From contig NZ_CAKRXI010000002.1 in the NCBI RefSeq assembly GCF_934424005.1, positions 60,493 through 124,492 of the forward strand: a stretch of DNA of 64,000 nt, written 5' to 3'. A program made the translations under genes and the position numbers. This DNA comes from an uncultured Blautia sp. GTDB lineage: Bacteria; Bacillota; Clostridia; Lachnospirales; Lachnospiraceae. The notes beneath the pieces are model-generated. The model made no database searches, had not been told where the DNA came from, and saw nothing but the letters and a program-made list of their open reading frames with translations. Shown here one piece after another: positions 61,482 through 64,000 of the stretch (position 1 is its first letter; the number at the start of each line of letters is the position of its first letter).

Positions 61482-63644
61482 ATGAGCCAGAACAAAGGCA
61501 GAGTTACGATCCCGACAAACCTGGATGTGGTAAAGGAAACACTGGATATCGTAGAGGAATGGGGAGCAGATGCGATCCGTGACTGTGATGGAACAGAGTT
61601 CCCGGCAGAACTCAAAGACACAGGAGCAAAGATCTACGCTACTTACTATACAACAAGAAAAGACAATGCATGGGCAAAGGCAAACCCGGATGAGATCCAG
61701 CAGATGTACATCATGAGTTCTTTCCACACAGCAACGGAGGAGAAACTTGAGATCCACCTTATGGATCATCTCTACCCGGACATGCTGAAAGTAAATACCC
61801 GTGACGACATTACCAGATGGTGGGAAGTCATTGACCGTACTACAGGTGAAGTCGTTCCGACAGATCAGTGGTCTTATGACGAAGAGAGCGGAAATGTCGT
61901 GATCACACCGGCGAAGCTTTTTCATGAATATACGGTCAGCTTTCTGGCATATATCATGTGGGACCCGGTCCATATGTACAATGCTGTTGTAAACGACTGG
62001 AAGGACGTAGAGCCGCAGATCACTTTCGATGTGCGCCAGCCGAAGACAAGGGCACATTCCCTGGAGCGTCTCCGCCGTTTCCTTGATACGCATCAATACG
62101 TGGATGTGGTACGTTTTACGACATTTTTCCATCAGTTTACCCTGATCTTTGATGAGCTTGCGAGAGAAAAGTACGTAGACTGGTTCGGTTACTCCGCATC
62201 TGTCAGCCCGTATATACTTGAACAGTTTGAAAAAGAAGTGGGATATGCGTTCCGTCCGGAATATATCATCGACCAGGGCTACATGAATAATACATACCGT
62301 ATTCCGTCCAAAGAATTCAAGGACTTCCAGGCTTTCCAGAGAAGAGAAGTTGCGAAGCTTGCCAAAGAGATGGTAGACATTGTCCATGAATACGGCAAAG
62401 AAGCCATGATGTTTATGGGCGATCACTGGATCGGCATGGAGCCGTTTATGGACGAGTTTGCATCCATCGGACTGGATGCTGTCGTTGGAAGTGTTGGAAA
62501 CGGTGCGACCTTACGTCTGTTCAGCGATATCAAGAATGTAAAATATACAGAGGGACGTTTCCTTCCGTACTTTTTCCCGGATACCTTCCATGAGGGCGGC
62601 GATCCGGTCAAAGAAGCCAAAGTAAACTGGGTAACAGCAAGACGTGCGATCCTTCGAAGCCCGATCCAGAGGATCGGTTACGGCGGATACCTGAAACTTG
62701 CTCTGGAATTCCCGGATTTTGTACAGTATATCAAAGAGGTATGCCAGGAATTCCGTACACTCTATGATAACATCCAGGGCGTGACTCCATACTGTGTGAA
62801 ACGTGTAGCGGTCCTGAACTGCTGGGGCAAAATGCGCTCCTGGGGCAATCACATGGTACATCACGCAATTTATTACAAACAGAACTATTCTTATTTTGGA
62901 ATTATTGAGGCCTTGAGCGGCGCACCGTTTGATGTTTCTTTCATCAGTTTTGATGATATCCTGGAAAATAAAGATCTGCTGAAAAACTTTGATGTTGTGA
63001 TCAACGTAGGCGACGCAGACACTGCACAGAGCGGCGGCGAGTACTGGGTAAACGAAATAATCATCACTGCCGTAAAAGAATTTGTCTACAACGGCGGCGG
63101 CTTCATCGGAGTCGGCGAACCGGCAGCCCATCAGTGGCAGGGACATTATTTCCAGCTTGACGATGTGCTTGGAGTAGAAGAAGAAAACGGATTTAACCTG
63201 AACAAAGACAAATACAACTGGGAAGAACACAGAGATCACTTTATTCTGGCAGACAGTGACGGAGACGTTGATTTTGGTGAAGGAAAGAAAAATATCTATG
63301 CACTTGACGGAACCGAGATCCTGATCCAGAAAGACCAGGAAGTACAGATGGCGGTCAAGACCTTCGGAAAAGGTCGCGGTGTCTATATCAGCGGACTTCC
63401 GTACAGCTTCAAGAACAGCCGTGTCCTCTATCGTGCAGTCCTCTGGTCCGCATCTGCAGAGGAAGAATTGAACTGCTGGTATTCCACAAACTACAATGTA
63501 GAAGTCCACGCTTATGTAAAGAACGGCAAATACTGTGTTGTAAACAACACCTACGAACCGCAGGATACCGTTGTATACAAAGGCGACGGAAGCAGCTTCG
63601 AACTTCACATGGAAGCAAATGAGATCAAGTGGTATCAGATCTGA
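61482..63644 (+). CDS. gnpA: 1,3-beta-galactosyl-N-acetylhexosamine phosphorylase (GH112)
   Basis: This 720-residue cytosolic phosphorylase splits galacto-N-biose and/or lacto-N-biose with phosphate to galactose-1-phosphate and GalNAc or GlcNAc. The sequence is full length for GH112: the start GRVTIPTNLDVVKETLDIVE, IRDCDGTEFPAEL, and the acid residue Asp314 in MFMGDHWIGMEPF (equivalent to the catalytic Asp near 313 in bifidobacterial enzymes). The C-terminal parts are GQAMVGEP-like (GFIGVGEPAAHQWQGHYFQL) and GVYISGLPYS. RBS GGAGG precedes the ATG. Substrate preference (mucin core versus milk oligosaccharide) is not decidable by eye. No transporter is visible before the window ends. Confidence 0.95.
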   Translation: MSQNKGRVTIPTNLDVVKETLDIVEEWGADAIRDCDGTEFPAELKDTGAKIYATYYTTRKDNAWAKANPDEIQQMYIMSSFHTATEEKLEIHLMDHLYPDMLKVNTRDDITRWWEVIDRTTGEVVPTDQWSYDEESGNVVITPAKLFHEYTVSFLAYIMWDPVHMYNAVVNDWKDVEPQITFDVRQPKTRAHSLERLRRFLDTHQYVDVVRFTTFFHQFTLIFDELAREKYVDWFGYSASVSPYILEQFEKEVGYAFRPEYIIDQGYMNNTYRIPSKEFKDFQAFQRREVAKLAKEMVDIVHEYGKEAMMFMGDHWIGMEPFMDEFASIGLDAVVGSVGNGATLRLFSDIKNVKYTEGRFLPYFFPDTFHEGGDPVKEAKVNWVTARRAILRSPIQRIGYGGYLKLALEFPDFVQYIKEVCQEFRTLYDNIQGVTPYCVKRVAVLNCWGKMRSWGNHMVHHAIYYKQNYSYFGIIEALSGAPFDVSFISFDDILENKDLLKNFDVVINVGDADTAQSGGEYWVNEIIITAVKEFVYNGGGFIGVGEPAAHQWQGHYFQLDDVLGVEEENGFNLNKDKYNWEEHRDHFILADSDGDVDFGEGKKNIYALDGTEILIQKDQEVQMAVKTFGKGRGVYISGLPYSFKNSRVLYRAVLWSASAEEELNCWYSTNYNVEVHAYVKNGKYCVVNNTYEPQDTVVYKGDGSSFELHMEANEIKWYQI

Positions 63645-63685
63645 GAAACGAAAATATCTAAGAAATAGAAGAATGATGTGATAAG

Positions 63686-63735
63686 AAAAAAGGTATGAGA
63701 TCATAGAAGCTAAATCTGTGGTTTCATACCTTTTT
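63686..63735 (+). terminator. Terminator of the GH112 gene
   Basis: AAAAAGGTATGA/TCATACCTTTTT (12 bp) with a 25-base partly paired loop, 42 bases after the stop. Confidence 0.85.
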
Positions 63736-63740
63736 GAGAT

Positions 63741-63900
63741 TTACTGATGAAATCGTTTCCCGTATTCCGAGGGAGAAATTCCCATACCCAAGAGGAAAGA
63801 ACAGTACCGTCCATATTCATGTACATAATATTAGAAGAATCTGCCAGCCCTACCGGTTCGAGCACGGTCTTGGAAAAAATCTTCTCATCGATGGAAATTA
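63741..63900 (-). pseudogene. Frameshifted C-terminal remnant of an AraC-family regulator
   Basis: On the minus strand, one frame reads DEKIFSKTVLEPVGLADSSNIMY. After a frame change near 63825 another reads HEYGRYCSFLLGMGISPSEYGKRFHQ and a stop (TAA at 63743-63741). Together they copy the second helix-turn-helix of AraC regulators (VGF-D-S-YF-RYFK--GISPSEYRKRF). No single frame carries both parts, and stops interrupt the sequence further upstream, so the gene is broken. The plus-strand open frame 63747-63983 is its shadow. Confidence 0.6.
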
Positions 63901-63961
63901 GGATCGTATTAAACGATTACAGAGTTCTGCCGCAGATTTCCTTTGTTGGAGTGTATCCGAG

Positions 63962-63997
63962 AAACTACTACCAATGTCCTTGACACGGTAGTAGTTT
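63962..63997. repeat. Inverted repeat at the window end
   Basis: AAACTACTACC (63962-63972) and GGTAGTAGTTT (63987-63997) are perfect 11-bp arms around a 14-base loop. It may be a terminator for a gene beyond the window or the end of a repeat. The flank cannot be seen. Confidence 0.6.
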
Positions 63998-64000
63998 AAG

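Noticed and set aside
61455..62426. 323-residue open frame on the minus strand
   Set aside because: Opposite the start of the GH112 gene and across its promoter-proximal region; no motif and no ribosome site.
62511..63704. 397-residue open frame on the minus strand
   Set aside because: It lies wholly opposite the GH112 gene, has phenylalanine/valine-rich low-complexity composition and no ribosome site. It is a shadow.
1..64000. CRISPR arrays, insertion sequences, prophage or integrative element
   Set aside because: I found no regularly spaced repeats, transposase, integrase or phage structural genes on either strand.

Overview
The window looks like the chromosome of a low-to-mid-GC anaerobic Firmicute, most likely a gut Lachnospiraceae (Blautia/Dorea/Ruminococcus-like). 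The reasons are strong AGGAGG ribosome binding sites with frequent TTG/GTG starts, no outer-membrane genes, a giant two-component-type 2-hydroxyacyl-CoA dehydratase activase, lacto-N-biose/galacto-N-biose phosphorylase, DUF3793 plus flavodoxin, and a monoderm-type Pel locus. The genus is inference. I see no prophage, insertion sequence or CRISPR array.

Layout. 1-2.4 kb: end of polyphosphate kinase, lrgAB, and on the opposite strand a c-di-GMP-I riboswitch with no sense gene after it. 2.6-4.7 kb: a sodium/solute symporter and tmRNA. 4.8-9.2 kb: an iron block holding a Fur-like regulator, a DUF6110 membrane protein and a P1B6-type ATPase (a ferrosome-like fez cluster), then DUF3793 and flavodoxin behind similar operators. 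9.3-15.4 kb: a two-component system, hisHF, ung and a MATE/MurJ-type flippase. 15.4-15.6 kb: a hairpin-rich intergenic element. 15.8-23.2 kb: the dehydratase activase, a secreted glycerophosphodiester phosphodiesterase, tgt and yajC. 23.4-30.2 kb: an amino-acid operon, leuB-ilvD-ilvB-serC-serA. 30.2-33.8 kb: a sugar kinase, a GlgB homologue that has lost catalytic residues and carries a histone-H1-like tail, and tRNA-Thr(CGU).

34-48.1 kb: an M20 amidohydrolase, a PotABCD polyamine transporter, a PTS enzyme I paralogue, a DUF362 ferredoxin protein, a homocysteine S-methyltransferase with a structured leader, a DUF3825 protein, and a second Pot system in which permease and binding protein are fused. 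48.2-59.8 kb: a tightly overlapping operon coding Pel exopolysaccharide synthesis (PelD fused to an epimerase-like domain, PelE, a PelA-type deacetylase, PelF, PelG), continued without gaps by a CotH-like lipoprotein, a VTC polyphosphate-polymerase-like protein, a DUF4956 membrane protein and DUF3786. 59.8-64 kb: the relic of a GH95 fucosidase, an AraC regulator, GH112 phosphorylase and a frameshifted AraC remnant, together a host-glycan locus.

Two separate c-di-GMP receptors (the orphan riboswitch and the RxxD site of the PelD homologue) suggest that this organism uses c-di-GMP to balance surface polysaccharide against lysis or pyruvate functions. The most system-like and least described items are the Pel-CotH-VTC-DUF4956 operon, the riboswitch antisense to lrgAB, and the catalytically altered GlgB homologue with a basic tail.
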